DNA from: Elioraea sp051860475
GTDB taxonomy: Bacteria > Pseudomonadota > Alphaproteobacteria > Acetobacterales > Acetobacteraceae
Direction: 5' to 3'
Length of the DNA stretch: 35,620 nucleotides
Assembly: GCF_051860475.1 (NCBI RefSeq)
Contig: NZ_JBHYDW010000028.1
Location: 1 to 35,620, forward strand
Positions within the stretch are counted from its first letter, which is position 1; each line of letters starts with the position of its first letter. A program made the position numbers and the translations under genes. Below, one piece after another: positions 11,103 to 20,259 of this stretch. The notes beneath the pieces are model-generated. The model was given only the letters and a program-made list of their open reading frames with translations, made no database searches and was not told the origin of the DNA.

Positions 11103-11732
11103 ATGGCGAGACGCCCCTACACCCTGCGCGAACGCGCCAAGTCCCAGGACAGGACACGCCAGCGGATCGTCGAGGCGGCGATGCACCTGCACGAGGAGGT
11201 GGGGCCGCGCGCGACCACCATCAGCGCGATCGCCGAGCGTGCCGGCGTGCAGCGCCTCACGGTTTACCGTCATTTCCTGGACGAAACCGCCGTCTTCCAG
11301 GCGTGCACCGCGCATTGGCTGTCGCTGCATCCGCCGCCCGATCCGGCGGCCTGGGCGGGAATCGCCGACGGTATGGCGCGCTGCCGCGCCGCGGTGTCGG
11401 CCTTCTATCGCTACTACAGAGAGACTGCGCGCATGTGGGAGGTCTCGCACCGCGACGAGCCGCACGTGCCGGCCCTGCAAGGACCCATGGCCGAGATACG
11501 CACCTTCCTTGAGGGCGTCGCCGAGGACCTGCTGCGCACGCTCGACCCGCCGCGCGCGCGACGCGAGCCAACAGCGCTCACGCTCCGCCATGCGCTCGCC
11601 TTCCCCACCTGGGCCTCGCTCGAACCAAGCAGGCACGACGAGGATACCCTGGTCGCAGTGGTGCTCGCCTGGATTGCCGGAGTGATGCGCGGGGAAACGA
11701 AGGGGTCGGATGGTGGGCGCGGTAGGGATTGA
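11103..11732 (+). CDS. TetR/AcrR family transcriptional regulator
   Basis: The 209-aa protein starts MARRPYTLRERAKSQDRTRQ and carries a TetR_N helix-turn-helix at about residues 20-65: RIVEAAMHLHEEVGPRATTISAIAERAGVQRLTVYRHF. The remainder is an all-helical ligand-binding and dimerisation domain without a recognisable ligand class. The ATG has no Shine-Dalgarno sequence, but it falls where the upstream promoter should start transcription, which supports leaderless translation. Two 18-bp palindromes between it and the divergent SnoaL-like gene are the likely binding sites, so it should control both genes. Its last seven or so codons and stop codon lie inside the convergent tRNA-Val gene, with the TGA formed by the complement of the T-loop. 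The very C-terminus (GSDGGRGRD) is therefore tRNA-derived and unlikely to be conserved. Confidence 0.92.
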   Translation: MARRPYTLRERAKSQDRTRQRIVEAAMHLHEEVGPRATTISAIAERAGVQRLTVYRHFLDETAVFQACTAHWLSLHPPPDPAAWAGIADGMARCRAAVSAFYRYYRETARMWEVSHRDEPHVPALQGPMAEIRTFLEGVAEDLLRTLDPPRARREPTALTLRHALAFPTWASLEPSRHDEDTLVAVVLAWIAGVMRGETKGSDGGRGRD

Positions 11733-11785
11733 ACCTACGACCCCTGCCGTGTGAAGGCAGTGCTCTCCCACTGAGCTACACGCCC
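11711..11785 (-). tRNA. tRNA-Val (anticodon CAC)
   Basis: Read on the minus strand, the 75-nt gene folds as a complete cloverleaf. The acceptor stem is GGGCGTG/CGCGCCC with one G-U pair, and the D-arm reads GCTCAGTGGGAGAGC. The anticodon stem CTGCC/GGCAG closes the loop TTCACAC, so the anticodon is CAC (codon GUG). The T-arm is GTAGG-TTCAATC-CCTAC. The 3' CCA is encoded (TGG at 11711-11713 on the plus strand). A consensus-like promoter lies just upstream. The 3' half overlaps the end of the convergent TetR gene by 22 bp. Confidence 0.97.
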
Positions 11786-11798
11786 ATCCGAAGCGCGG

Positions 11799-11828
11799 CC
11801 TATAGGGCTGCGCGCGCCGGGGCGTCAA
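11799..11828 (-). promoter_or_regulatory. Promoter of tRNA-Val
   Basis: On the minus strand TTGACG (11828-11823) and TATAGG (11804-11799) are separated by 18 bases (17 if CTATAG is taken). Transcription would start about 6-8 bases before the tRNA 5' end at 11785. The GC-rich stretch between the -10 and the gene fits a stringent-controlled stable-RNA promoter. Confidence 0.65.
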
Positions 11829-11873
11829 GCACGCGCGCTTGTGCGCCGCTCGCCGCCTGCCCACGTCTCCGCC

Positions 11874-12662
11874 ATGCGTCCCACGACCGCCGCAGCCGCC
11901 CTGCTGGTCGCGCTCGCCCCGACCGCGCACGCAACCGAGGCGGTCGAGGCGCACTACATCGCCCGCGTCGCTGGCTTCCGCGTGATGACCATCGACGTGC
12001 ACGCCGCCATCGGACCCGACAGCTACCGGATCACCGCCCGCGCCCGCTCTGCCGGCCTCGCCACCCTCGCCACCCGCTTCGACCAGAGCGCCACCGTGGA
12101 AGGCGCCGTCACCGACGCCGGCATCCGACCGTTCCGATTTCGTGCCGAAGGCGCGTGGCAGGACGAAACCCGGCGCGTTGATCTCGCGCTCGCCGAGACC
12201 CCGCCACGCATCGCGCTCGACCCGCCGGAGGTGCCCGAACGCGAACCGGTCCCGCCCACCCTCGCCCGAGGGGGCGTCGATACCCTTACCGCGCTCCTCG
12301 CCGTCTCGCGCCAGGTGGGGCGCCTCGGCGCGCGCGGCTGCGACCTCGAGGTGACGGTGTTCGACGGACGGCGGCTCAAGAAGATCGCGCTCGCTCCGGC
12401 TGGCGAAGGCCGCGCGCCGGGCCACCCCGGCCTCACCGCCGTGCGCTGCCGCGTCGAAGGGCGCCAACTCGCCGGTTTCTGGCACGACTGGGACCGCGCC
12501 GAAGCCGAGCGCCCGCAGACCGGCATGGTCTGGATCGCCGCTCCCTTCGAAGGGGCGCCGGCGATCCCGCTTCGGCTCGAAATGGGCATCGACTGGCTCG
12601 GCACCCTGGTCGTGACGCTCTCGGAGGCACGCCCGCCGACGCTGCCGACGGCAACCCGATGA
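11874..12662 (+). CDS. DUF3108 domain exported protein, first copy
   Basis: This 262-aa protein starts with a cleavable-looking signal peptide (MRPTTAAAALLVALAPTAHA, probable cut after AHA). The rest is rich in beta strands and fits the DUF3108 pattern: EAHYIARVAGFRVMTIDVHA at the N-terminal side, a central EREPVPP...GVDTLTALL segment, then a cysteine-bearing CDLEVTVFDGRR block and VRCRVEGRQLAGFW. DUF3108 proteins are periplasmic or outer-membrane-associated and of unknown function. A GTG at 11841 would add 11 residues, but ATG 11874 places the signal peptide correctly. The stop codon overlaps the start of a paralogue (ATGA at 12659-12662). Cys residues in CDLEV and VRCRVEG could form one disulfide, and they are conserved in the second copy. 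Confidence 0.85.
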   Translation: MRPTTAAAALLVALAPTAHATEAVEAHYIARVAGFRVMTIDVHAAIGPDSYRITARARSAGLATLATRFDQSATVEGAVTDAGIRPFRFRAEGAWQDETRRVDLALAETPPRIALDPPEVPEREPVPPTLARGGVDTLTALLAVSRQVGRLGARGCDLEVTVFDGRRLKKIALAPAGEGRAPGHPGLTAVRCRVEGRQLAGFWHDWDRAEAERPQTGMVWIAAPFEGAPAIPLRLEMGIDWLGTLVVTLSEARPPTLPTATR

Positions 12663-13525
12663 CGCGATCGCGCCTTGCACCCGATCGTCCGCTGCCCATA
12701 CACGACCGCATGCGCATCCTGATCGCCGCGGCCGCGCTGGCGGCCCTCGCCCCGTCCGCCCGCGCCGCCGAGCCGCCGGTGCTCGCCTCCTACACCGCCT
12801 ACTTCAGCGGGTTCTCGGTCGCGACTCTCGACGCCGCGCTACGGCTGGAAGCCGAGCGCTACCGCCTCGCCGCCCTGATGCGCACCACCGGCCTCCTCGC
12901 CGCCTTCATCCGCGGCGAGCAGTCCGCCGAGGTCGAGGGCACCGTCACGCCAGGCAGCGACGTCGGCCTTGCGCCGACCCGATACGCCATGGAGGGCCGC
13001 TGGCGCGACCGGCTGCGCCGAATCGCCATGCGCTGGCCGGGTGGCGAGCCCGAGGTGCTGGCGTTGATCCCGGCGAATACCGAGGAGCGCGAGCCCGTGC
13101 CGGCCGACCTCCAGCGCGGCACCATCGACTCGCTCACCGCGATCGCCTCGCTGCTGCACCGCGTGACCGAGACCGGACGCTGCGAGGGCGAGGCGGCGCT
13201 GTTCGACGGCCGCCGCCGCACCGATGTGACCGCGCGTACCGAGGGCGAGGATACGCTGCACGCGCATCGCTGGGGCATCTTCGCCGGCCCCGCGTTGCGC
13301 TGCACCGTCGAGGGGCGCCAGGTCGCCGGGTTCTGGTCCAGCCAGCGCCGCGACGAGGCCGGCACCCCGCGCAGCGCCACCGCATGGCTCGCCCGGCCCG
13401 AGCCTGGCATGCCGCTGATCCCCGTCCGCATCGAGGCCGAGACCGGCTGGGGACCCGTCTATATCCACTTGACCCGGATTGGCCGGGGCGAGCTGCCGTT
13501 GCCGACGCAGGAGAGCCGGAACTAG
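12659..13525 (+). CDS. DUF3108 domain exported protein, second copy
   Basis: The 288-aa product is a diverged paralogue of the preceding protein. Shared landmarks in the same order are ASYTAYFSGFSVATLDAAL, EEREPVPADLQRGTIDSLTAI, CEGEAALFDGRR and LRCTVEGRQVAGFW, with the same two cysteines. The ATG at 12659 overlaps the upstream stop codon and implies translational coupling. The ATG at 12710 (MRILIAAAALAALAPSARA) gives a cleaner signal peptide and may be the real start, so the first 17 residues are doubtful. Function is unknown. The pair lies directly upstream of an ASCH protein and of glmU-glmS, which supply UDP-GlcNAc for peptidoglycan and LPS, so an envelope role is plausible but not demonstrated. 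Confidence 0.85.
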   Translation: MTRSRLAPDRPLPIHDRMRILIAAAALAALAPSARAAEPPVLASYTAYFSGFSVATLDAALRLEAERYRLAALMRTTGLLAAFIRGEQSAEVEGTVTPGSDVGLAPTRYAMEGRWRDRLRRIAMRWPGGEPEVLALIPANTEEREPVPADLQRGTIDSLTAIASLLHRVTETGRCEGEAALFDGRRRTDVTARTEGEDTLHAHRWGIFAGPALRCTVEGRQVAGFWSSQRRDEAGTPRSATAWLARPEPGMPLIPVRIEAETGWGPVYIHLTRIGRGELPLPTQESRN

Positions 13526-13544
13526 GCCGGGACCGGGGCGGCGC

Positions 13545-14015
13545 ATGCGCTCGCCCGAGGTGCTGGCGTTCTGGCGGAGGTTCCGCGCCGCCGGCGGACC
13601 CGACCACGACGACTTCGAGGTGGTGTCCTTCGGCGACAGCCCTGCCCTGGCGACCGAACTCGCCGGGCTCGTGCTGGCCGGCACCAAGCGCGCCACCGCC
13701 TTCCTCGCCCGCGACATCGCGTCGGGCGTCGAAGCGCCCCGGGTCGGCCGCCACGTGGTGGTGGTGGATGGCGACCGCCGGCCGCGCCTGATCTGGCGCA
13801 CCAGCGAACTCCGCGTCGGCCCGCTGATCTCGGTCGATGATGACTTCGCCCGTGACGAAGGCGAGGGCGGCCTCAGCCGGACCCATTGGCTGGACGCCCA
13901 TCGCCGGTACTTCGCCCGTCAGGCCGCGCGCGAAGGCTTTGCCATGCATGACGGGATCGCGGTGGTGTTCGAGCGCTTCACCGTCGTCTGGCCGCCGGAG
14001 GCCGCCGATCGCTGA
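13545..14015 (+). CDS. ASCH domain protein
   Basis: The 156-aa protein has the ASCH (PUA-like beta-barrel) pattern. It reads FEVVSFGDSPALATELAGLVLAGTKRATAFLARD, in which the TKRAT segment is the typical RNA-facing motif, then GRHVVVVDGDRRPRLIWRTSELRVGPLISVDDDFARDEGEGG and a closing RTHWLDAHRRYF. ASCH domains are predicted to bind RNA or modified nucleosides; some bacterial members hydrolyse N4-acetylcytidine. Which of these applies cannot be read from the sequence. I use ATG 13545, 20 bases after the DUF3108 stop codon. An in-frame start further upstream would overlap that gene and encode only low-complexity residues. The acidic EGEGG loop after DDDFA is typical of this subgroup. Confidence 0.85.
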   Translation: MRSPEVLAFWRRFRAAGGPDHDDFEVVSFGDSPALATELAGLVLAGTKRATAFLARDIASGVEAPRVGRHVVVVDGDRRPRLIWRTSELRVGPLISVDDDFARDEGEGGLSRTHWLDAHRRYFARQAAREGFAMHDGIAVVFERFTVVWPPEAADR

Positions 14016-14055
14016 GTGCGTTGCATCGCGAAACGCGAAGTGACCGCGAGGACCT

Positions 14056-14085
14056 TTGACAGTACCGTCTCGCCTGCGGCACAAC
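14056..14085 (+). promoter_or_regulatory. Possible glmU promoter
   Basis: TTGACA at 14056-14061 is a perfect -35. CACAAC at 14080-14085, 18 bases later, is a weak -10. Transcription would start around 14092, only a few bases before the GTG start of glmU, which has no Shine-Dalgarno sequence. The weak -10 keeps confidence low. Confidence 0.35.
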
Positions 14086-14095
14086 CTGCACCGTC

Positions 14096-15450
14096 GTGAC
14101 GCATCCAGATCCCCTCCCTGATGCGCTCGCCGTGATCCTGGCCGCAGGTCTTGGGACACGGATGCGCTCGTCCACCCCCAAACCGCTGCACCGCCTCGCC
14201 GGCCGACCGATGGTGGCGCATCTGATCGAGGCCTGCGCCGATGCAGGCTTCGCCCGCGCCGTGGTGGTCGCCGGACCGGAGCCGTCCTTCGCCCCCATGC
14301 GCGCCGTCGTTGCCCCGCATCCCTGTGTGGTGCAGCACGATCGGCTCGGCACCGCCCATGCCACGCTGGCCGCCGCCGAGGCCCTCGGCGCTGCCACGGG
14401 CGAGGCCATGGTGCTCTATGGCGATGTGCCGCTGGTCCGCCCTGAGACCATGCAGGCACTGGCCGCCCGCCGACGCGAGGCCGGTGCCGGGCTCGCCCTG
14501 CTCGCCTTCCGCCCCGCCGACGCCGCCCAGTACGGCCGGGTGATCCTCGGCGCGGACGGCTTCGTCGCGCGCATTGTCGAATGGCGCGATGCCGACGCGG
14601 CCGAGCGCGCGGTCGGGCTCTGCAATGCCGGGTTGTTCTGTGCTCCGGCCGCCGACCTGCTGCGCTGGCTGCGCCAGGTCGGCAACGCCAACGCCAAGGG
14701 CGAGTACTACCTCACCGACATCGTCGCCATCGCCCGCGCCGAGGGCGCCTGCGTCACCCATGCCGAGGCGCCGACCGACGAGATGCTGGGGATCAACAGC
14801 CGCGCGGAACTGGCGGCCGCCGAGGCGGCGCTCCAGCAGCGGCTGCGCGCCGCGGCCATGCAGGGCGGCGCCACCCTGGTCGCCCCCGAGACCGTGTTCC
14901 TGTCCTGGGATACCAGGCTCGGCGCGGATGTCACCGTGCATCCGCACGTTGTGTTCGGCCCGGGTGTCACCGTCGAGGACGGGGCCGAGGTCCGGTCCTT
15001 CTCCCACCTCGAAGCCTGCCACGTCGGACCCGGCGCGATCATCGGACCGTTCGCGCGGCTCCGTCCGGGCGCCGAGATCGGCCCCGGCGCGCATGTCGGC
15101 AACTTCGTCGAACTGAAGAACGCCACGCTCGGCGCGGGCGCCAAGGCCAACCACCTCGCCTATCTCGGCGATGCCGCGGTCGGCGCGAGAGCCAACATCG
15201 GCGCCGGCACCATCACCTGCAACTACGACGGTGCGGCCAAGCACCGCACCACCATCGGCGCCGGCGTGTTCGTCGGCTCCAACGCGACCCTGGTGGCGCC
15301 GCTCACCCTCGGTGACGGTTCCTTCATCGCCGCCGGCTCTACCATCACCGCGGACGTCGCGCCGGACGCGATGGCCTTCGGCCGCGCGCGCCAGAGCGAC
15401 AAACCCCATCGCGCGGCCGAGTTCCGCGCGCGCTGCAAGGAGAAGGGCTG

Positions 15451-15451
<1 letters not shown>
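14096..15451 (+). CDS. glmU: Bifunctional GlcNAc-1-P uridylyltransferase / GlcN-1-P acetyltransferase GlmU
   Basis: GlmU makes UDP-GlcNAc in two steps: acetylation of glucosamine-1-phosphate by its C-terminal domain and uridylyl transfer by its N-terminal domain. The 451-aa protein begins with the nucleotidyltransferase loop LAAGLGTRMRSSTPK (Lys29). It continues with LYGDVPLVRPETM and NAGLFCAPAADLLRWL, and the second half has the hexapeptide repeats of a left-handed beta helix (HPHVVFGPGVTVEDGAEV onward). The acetyl-CoA-side block NHLAYLGDA and the NYDG motif are present. The start is a GTG. An in-frame stop at 14057-14059 and the absence of any other start codon in between fix it. It overlaps glmS by one base, so the two are co-expressed. 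Confidence 0.97.
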
Positions 15452-17270
<1,819 letters not shown>

Positions 17271-17274
<4 letters not shown>

Positions 17275-18176
17275 CGCCGAGGGGGGGATCGCTGCCGAGG
17301 GGGATCGCCCGCGCGCTCGTCGCGCTGGTGCTGCTGGCCTGGCTCGCGCTCCCGGCTGCGGCCGAGTGGCGCGTCGTGCCCGACCGCGTCGAGACCGCAT
17401 CCGGCCCAACGCTGCGCTACAACGTCTTCCTCCCAGACGGCTATGATCCCGCGCGCGGACCCTATCCGCTGCTCGTGCTGCTGCACGGCGCCGGCGGCGA
17501 CGAGCAGTCCTGGGCCGGGCGGATCAGGCTCTGGCAGGCGGTCGAGGACGGCGTGCGCGCGGGCCGGCTGCCGAAGCTGATCGCCGTGATGCCGGGGGCC
17601 ACGAACACGTGGTGGATCGACAGCGGCTTCGCGCGCGCCGAGACGGCGGTGGTGTCCGACCTGCTCGGCGACGTCGCGCGCAAGTATCCGGTGATGACCT
17701 CACGGGAGGGCCGGGCGATCGCTGGCTTCTCGGCCGGCGCTTACGGCGCGCTCCGGATCGTGCTCAGGCACCCGCACCTGTTCGGCGCGGCCGCGCTCTG
17801 GGCGCCGGCGATCTATGCCGAGGCGCCGCCGCCGCTCTCGGCCGCGCGGCGCTCGCCCGCCTTCGCCGGGCCGGACGGCGCGTTCGACCTCGCCGCCTGG
17901 ACCCGCAATGCGTGGCCCGCGCTGCTGCCGCGCTATCTCGCCCAGCACGTGCGCGTGCCGATCTATCTCGCCGCCGGCGACGATGACCGGCTGGAGATCG
18001 CCTACGAGGCGGCCAAGCTGGCGCGGGCGCTGTATCGCCGCCAGCCGGAGGCGCTCGAGCTGCGGGTCGTCGATGCCGGACACACCATGCGCGTCTGGGA
18101 GGCGACGGCCGGGGAGGCGCTCGCCTTCCTGTTCGCGCATCTCGCCCGCATCGGACTCGCGCGGCTGGAGGAATAG
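17271..18176 (+). CDS. Exported alpha/beta-hydrolase (esterase D/PHB-depolymerase-like)
   Basis: The 301-aa protein starts at a GTG that overlaps the glmS stop codon (GTGA at 17271-17274). It opens with a signal peptide (ARALVALVLLAWLALPAAA, cut near residue 31). The hydrolase core follows: LRYNVFLPDGYDPARGPYPLLVLLHGAGG with the oxyanion strand and HGAGG at 72-76, the nucleophile elbow GFSAGAYGAL (Ser154), an acidic residue in AAGDDDRLEI (Asp237-239) and the catalytic His271 in DAGHTMRVW. This matches the putative-esterase family that includes feruloyl, S-formylglutathione and mycolyl-transfer enzymes. Export argues for an extracellular or periplasmic ester substrate. The substrate is unknown, and the link to glmS may be only transcriptional. 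Confidence 0.88.
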
Positions 18177-18244
18177 CCGCCCCGGTTGGACCCGGCGGCG
18201 CCCGGGTCTATGGTCCGCCCCGAACCTCTCGGGAGGACCATGAC

Positions 18245-19723
18245 ATGCTCAACCAAGCCGCTCCCCTGCCGTTGAAGGACCCCAGCCTGTTCCGCCAGGC
18301 CTGCCTGGTGGACGGCAAGTGGATCGAGGCCGACAACGGCAAGTCCATCGCCGTCCGCAACCCCGCCACCGGCGAGACCGTCGGCACCGTGCCCGCCCTG
18401 GGTGCAGCCGAGACGCGCCGCGCGATCGAGGCGGCGCACCGCGCCTATCCCGCCTGGCGCGCGCTCACCGCCAAGGAGCGCAGCGTGATCCTGCGCAGGC
18501 TGTTCGACCTGATGATGGCGAACGCGGACGATCTCGCGCTGCTGATGACCTCCGAGCAGGGCAAGCCGCTCGCCGAGGCGAAGGGCGAGGTGGCCTATGC
18601 CGCCTCGTTCGTCGAGTGGTTCGCCGAGGAGGGCAAGCGCGCCTACGGCGACATGATCCCGCAGAACGTGAAGGGCCGGCGCATCCTGGTGATGAAGGAG
18701 CCCGTCGGCGTGTTCGCCGCGATCACGCCCTGGAACTTCCCCGCCGCGATGATCACGCGCAAATGCGCGCCCGGCCTCGCGGTCGGCTGCACCGGCGTGG
18801 TGCGGCCTGCCAGCCAGACGCCGTTCACCGCGCTCGCGATCGGTGTGCTGGCGGAACGGGCGGGGATGCCGCCGGGCGTGATGAACATCATCACCGGCCC
18901 GTCGTCCGAGACGGGCAAGGAACTCACGTCGAATCCGATCGTGCGCAAGCTGTCCTTCACCGGCTCGACCGAGGTCGGCAAGATCCTGATCGCGCAGTGC
19001 GCGCAGACGGTGAAGAAGGTGAGCATGGAGCTCGGCGGCAACGCGCCCTTCATCGTGTTCGACGACGCCGATCTCGACGCCGCGGTCGCCGGCGCGATGG
19101 CGTCGAAGTTCCGCAACACCGGCCAGACCTGTGTGTGCGCGAACCGCATCCTGGTGCAGGAGGGCGTGTACGAGGCGTTCGCGGCGAAGATGGCCGAGGC
19201 GGCGAAGGCGATGAAGGTCGGGCCCGGGACGGAGCCTGGCGTGGTGCAGGGTCCGCTGATCAACGCCGATGCCGTGGCCAAGGTCGAGGAGCACATCGAG
19301 GATGCGGTGAGAGGCGGGGCCAAGATTCTCGCCGGCGGACGGCGTCATGCGCTGGGCGGGAACTTCTTCGAGCCGACGGTGCTGGCGGAGGTGCCGTCTG
19401 GGGCGAAGATCTTCCACGAGGAGACCTTCGGGCCGGTCGCTCCGTTGTTCCGCTTCAAGACCGAGGAGGAGGCGATCCGGCTTGCCAACCATACCCCGTT
19501 CGGCCTGGCGGCGTATTTCTACGCGCGCGACGTGGGGCGGATCTTCCGGGTGAGCGAGGCGCTGGAGTACGGCCTGATCGGCGCCAACGAGGGCATCCTC
19601 GCCACTGAGGTCGCGCCGTTCGGCGGGTTCAAGGAGAGCGGGCTTGGCCGCGAGGGCTCGAAGTACGGGCTCGAGGAGTATCTCGAGGTGAAGTACGTCG
19701 CGGTCGGGGGGATCGGGACCTGA
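18245..19723 (+). CDS. NAD(P)-dependent succinate-semialdehyde dehydrogenase family protein
   Basis: The 492-aa aldehyde dehydrogenase resembles GabD throughout (MTSEQGKPLAEAKGEV, ITPWNFPAAMITRK, FTGSTEVGK, CANRILVQ). The catalytic residues are present: nucleophile Cys296 in NTGQTCVCANR with a second Cys298, and general-base Glu262 in MELGGNAPF. GabD enzymes oxidise succinate semialdehyde to succinate in GABA and related catabolism; some close relatives use glutarate semialdehyde. One oddity is VVRPASQTP at 185-193, where the ALDH superfamily almost always has Lys (KPA) in the cofactor-ribose contact. Here it is Arg187. The start is the ATG at 18245, preceded by GGGAGGACC. It is followed by a strong hairpin. 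No GABA transaminase gene is nearby, so the substrate rests on homology. Confidence 0.9.
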   Translation: MLNQAAPLPLKDPSLFRQACLVDGKWIEADNGKSIAVRNPATGETVGTVPALGAAETRRAIEAAHRAYPAWRALTAKERSVILRRLFDLMMANADDLALLMTSEQGKPLAEAKGEVAYAASFVEWFAEEGKRAYGDMIPQNVKGRRILVMKEPVGVFAAITPWNFPAAMITRKCAPGLAVGCTGVVRPASQTPFTALAIGVLAERAGMPPGVMNIITGPSSETGKELTSNPIVRKLSFTGSTEVGKILIAQCAQTVKKVSMELGGNAPFIVFDDADLDAAVAGAMASKFRNTGQTCVCANRILVQEGVYEAFAAKMAEAAKAMKVGPGTEPGVVQGPLINADAVAKVEEHIEDAVRGGAKILAGGRRHALGGNFFEPTVLAEVPSGAKIFHEETFGPVAPLFRFKTEEEAIRLANHTPFGLAAYFYARDVGRIFRVSEALEYGLIGANEGILATEVAPFGGFKESGLGREGSKYGLEEYLEVKYVAVGGIGT

Positions 19724-19768
19724 GCAGATGAGGTCGGGGGCCGTAGCCCAATCTGTGGAGGGGGGTGT

Positions 19769-19791
19769 GGGGGGACCACCGTGGTCCCCCC
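19769..19791 (+). terminator. Hairpin after the aldehyde dehydrogenase gene
   Basis: GGGGGGACCA-CCG-TGGTCCCCCC forms a perfect 10-bp stem with a 3-nt loop, 45 bases after the dehydrogenase stop codon. It lacks a U-tract but is very stable. It lies just upstream of the start region of the next gene, so it could also affect that gene's translation. Confidence 0.6.
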
Positions 19792-19809
19792 GCCATGGTA
19801 TTGAGCCTC

Positions 19810-20259
19810 ATGTCAGACTCCCGGATTCGTGATGCCCATGCCCGCCTGACGCGCCTGCTTGCGCAGAAGCGCCTGTTCCTCGGCGTCAATATCGGCCTGA
19901 TGTCGCGCCCGGGGAGCCCCGTGTTCCGCCGCATCGAAAGCGCCCTGCCGATCGGGCTCGGCCTGTTCGGCGTGATCGGCGCCACCATCGTCGGTGGGGT
20001 GATGCTCGGCATTCTTGCGCTCACCGCCGGGATCGCCGTGTGGTTCCTTGTCATCCTCCCGCGAATCAAGGATCAGGTGTATGCGCGCACCTACGCCTTC
20101 GTGACCTCCACGCCGGAGTCGTTTCTGCGGGCCTGGGAGGAGACGGCGATCACGCTGAAGTCCGGCGAGGACGAATGCCGACCTCCCGACGGCGACTGGG
20201 TGGCGTTCGTGCGCGCGGCGCGCACGCGCGAGGAGGAAGAGGAGGACGGCTACCGGTGA
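19810..20259 (+). CDS. Small membrane protein of unknown function
   Basis: The 149-aa protein is not recognised. It has a basic N-terminus (SRIRDAHARLTRLLAQKRLFLGVN), two adjacent hydrophobic segments at about residues 45-65 and 66-85 (IGLGLFGVIGATIVGGVML and LALTAGIAVWFLVILP) that predict a helical hairpin in the inner membrane, and a soluble C-terminal half ending in a run of acidic residues (TREEEEEDGYR). I use ATG 19810; the in-frame ATG at 19795 would add five residues and sits closer to the hairpin. Its stop codon overlaps the GTG of the 2-hydroxyacid dehydrogenase (GTGA), so the two are coupled. Coding is supported by codon pattern, by the coupling and by the well-formed membrane hairpin. 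Confidence 0.65.
   Translation: MSDSRIRDAHARLTRLLAQKRLFLGVNIGLMSRPGSPVFRRIESALPIGLGLFGVIGATIVGGVMLGILALTAGIAVWFLVILPRIKDQVYARTYAFVTSTPESFLRAWEETAITLKSGEDECRPPDGDWVAFVRAARTREEEEEDGYR

Noticed and set aside
11711..11785. Prophage or integrative element attached at tRNA-Val
   Set aside because: No integrase, no second tRNA 3'-end copy and no phage genes are in the window; only the small TetR/SnoaL cassette is suspicious.
11079..12680. 533-aa minus-strand open frame crossing TetR, tRNA-Val and the first DUF3108 gene
   Set aside because: It runs through a tRNA gene and antisense to two supported genes; no domain seen.
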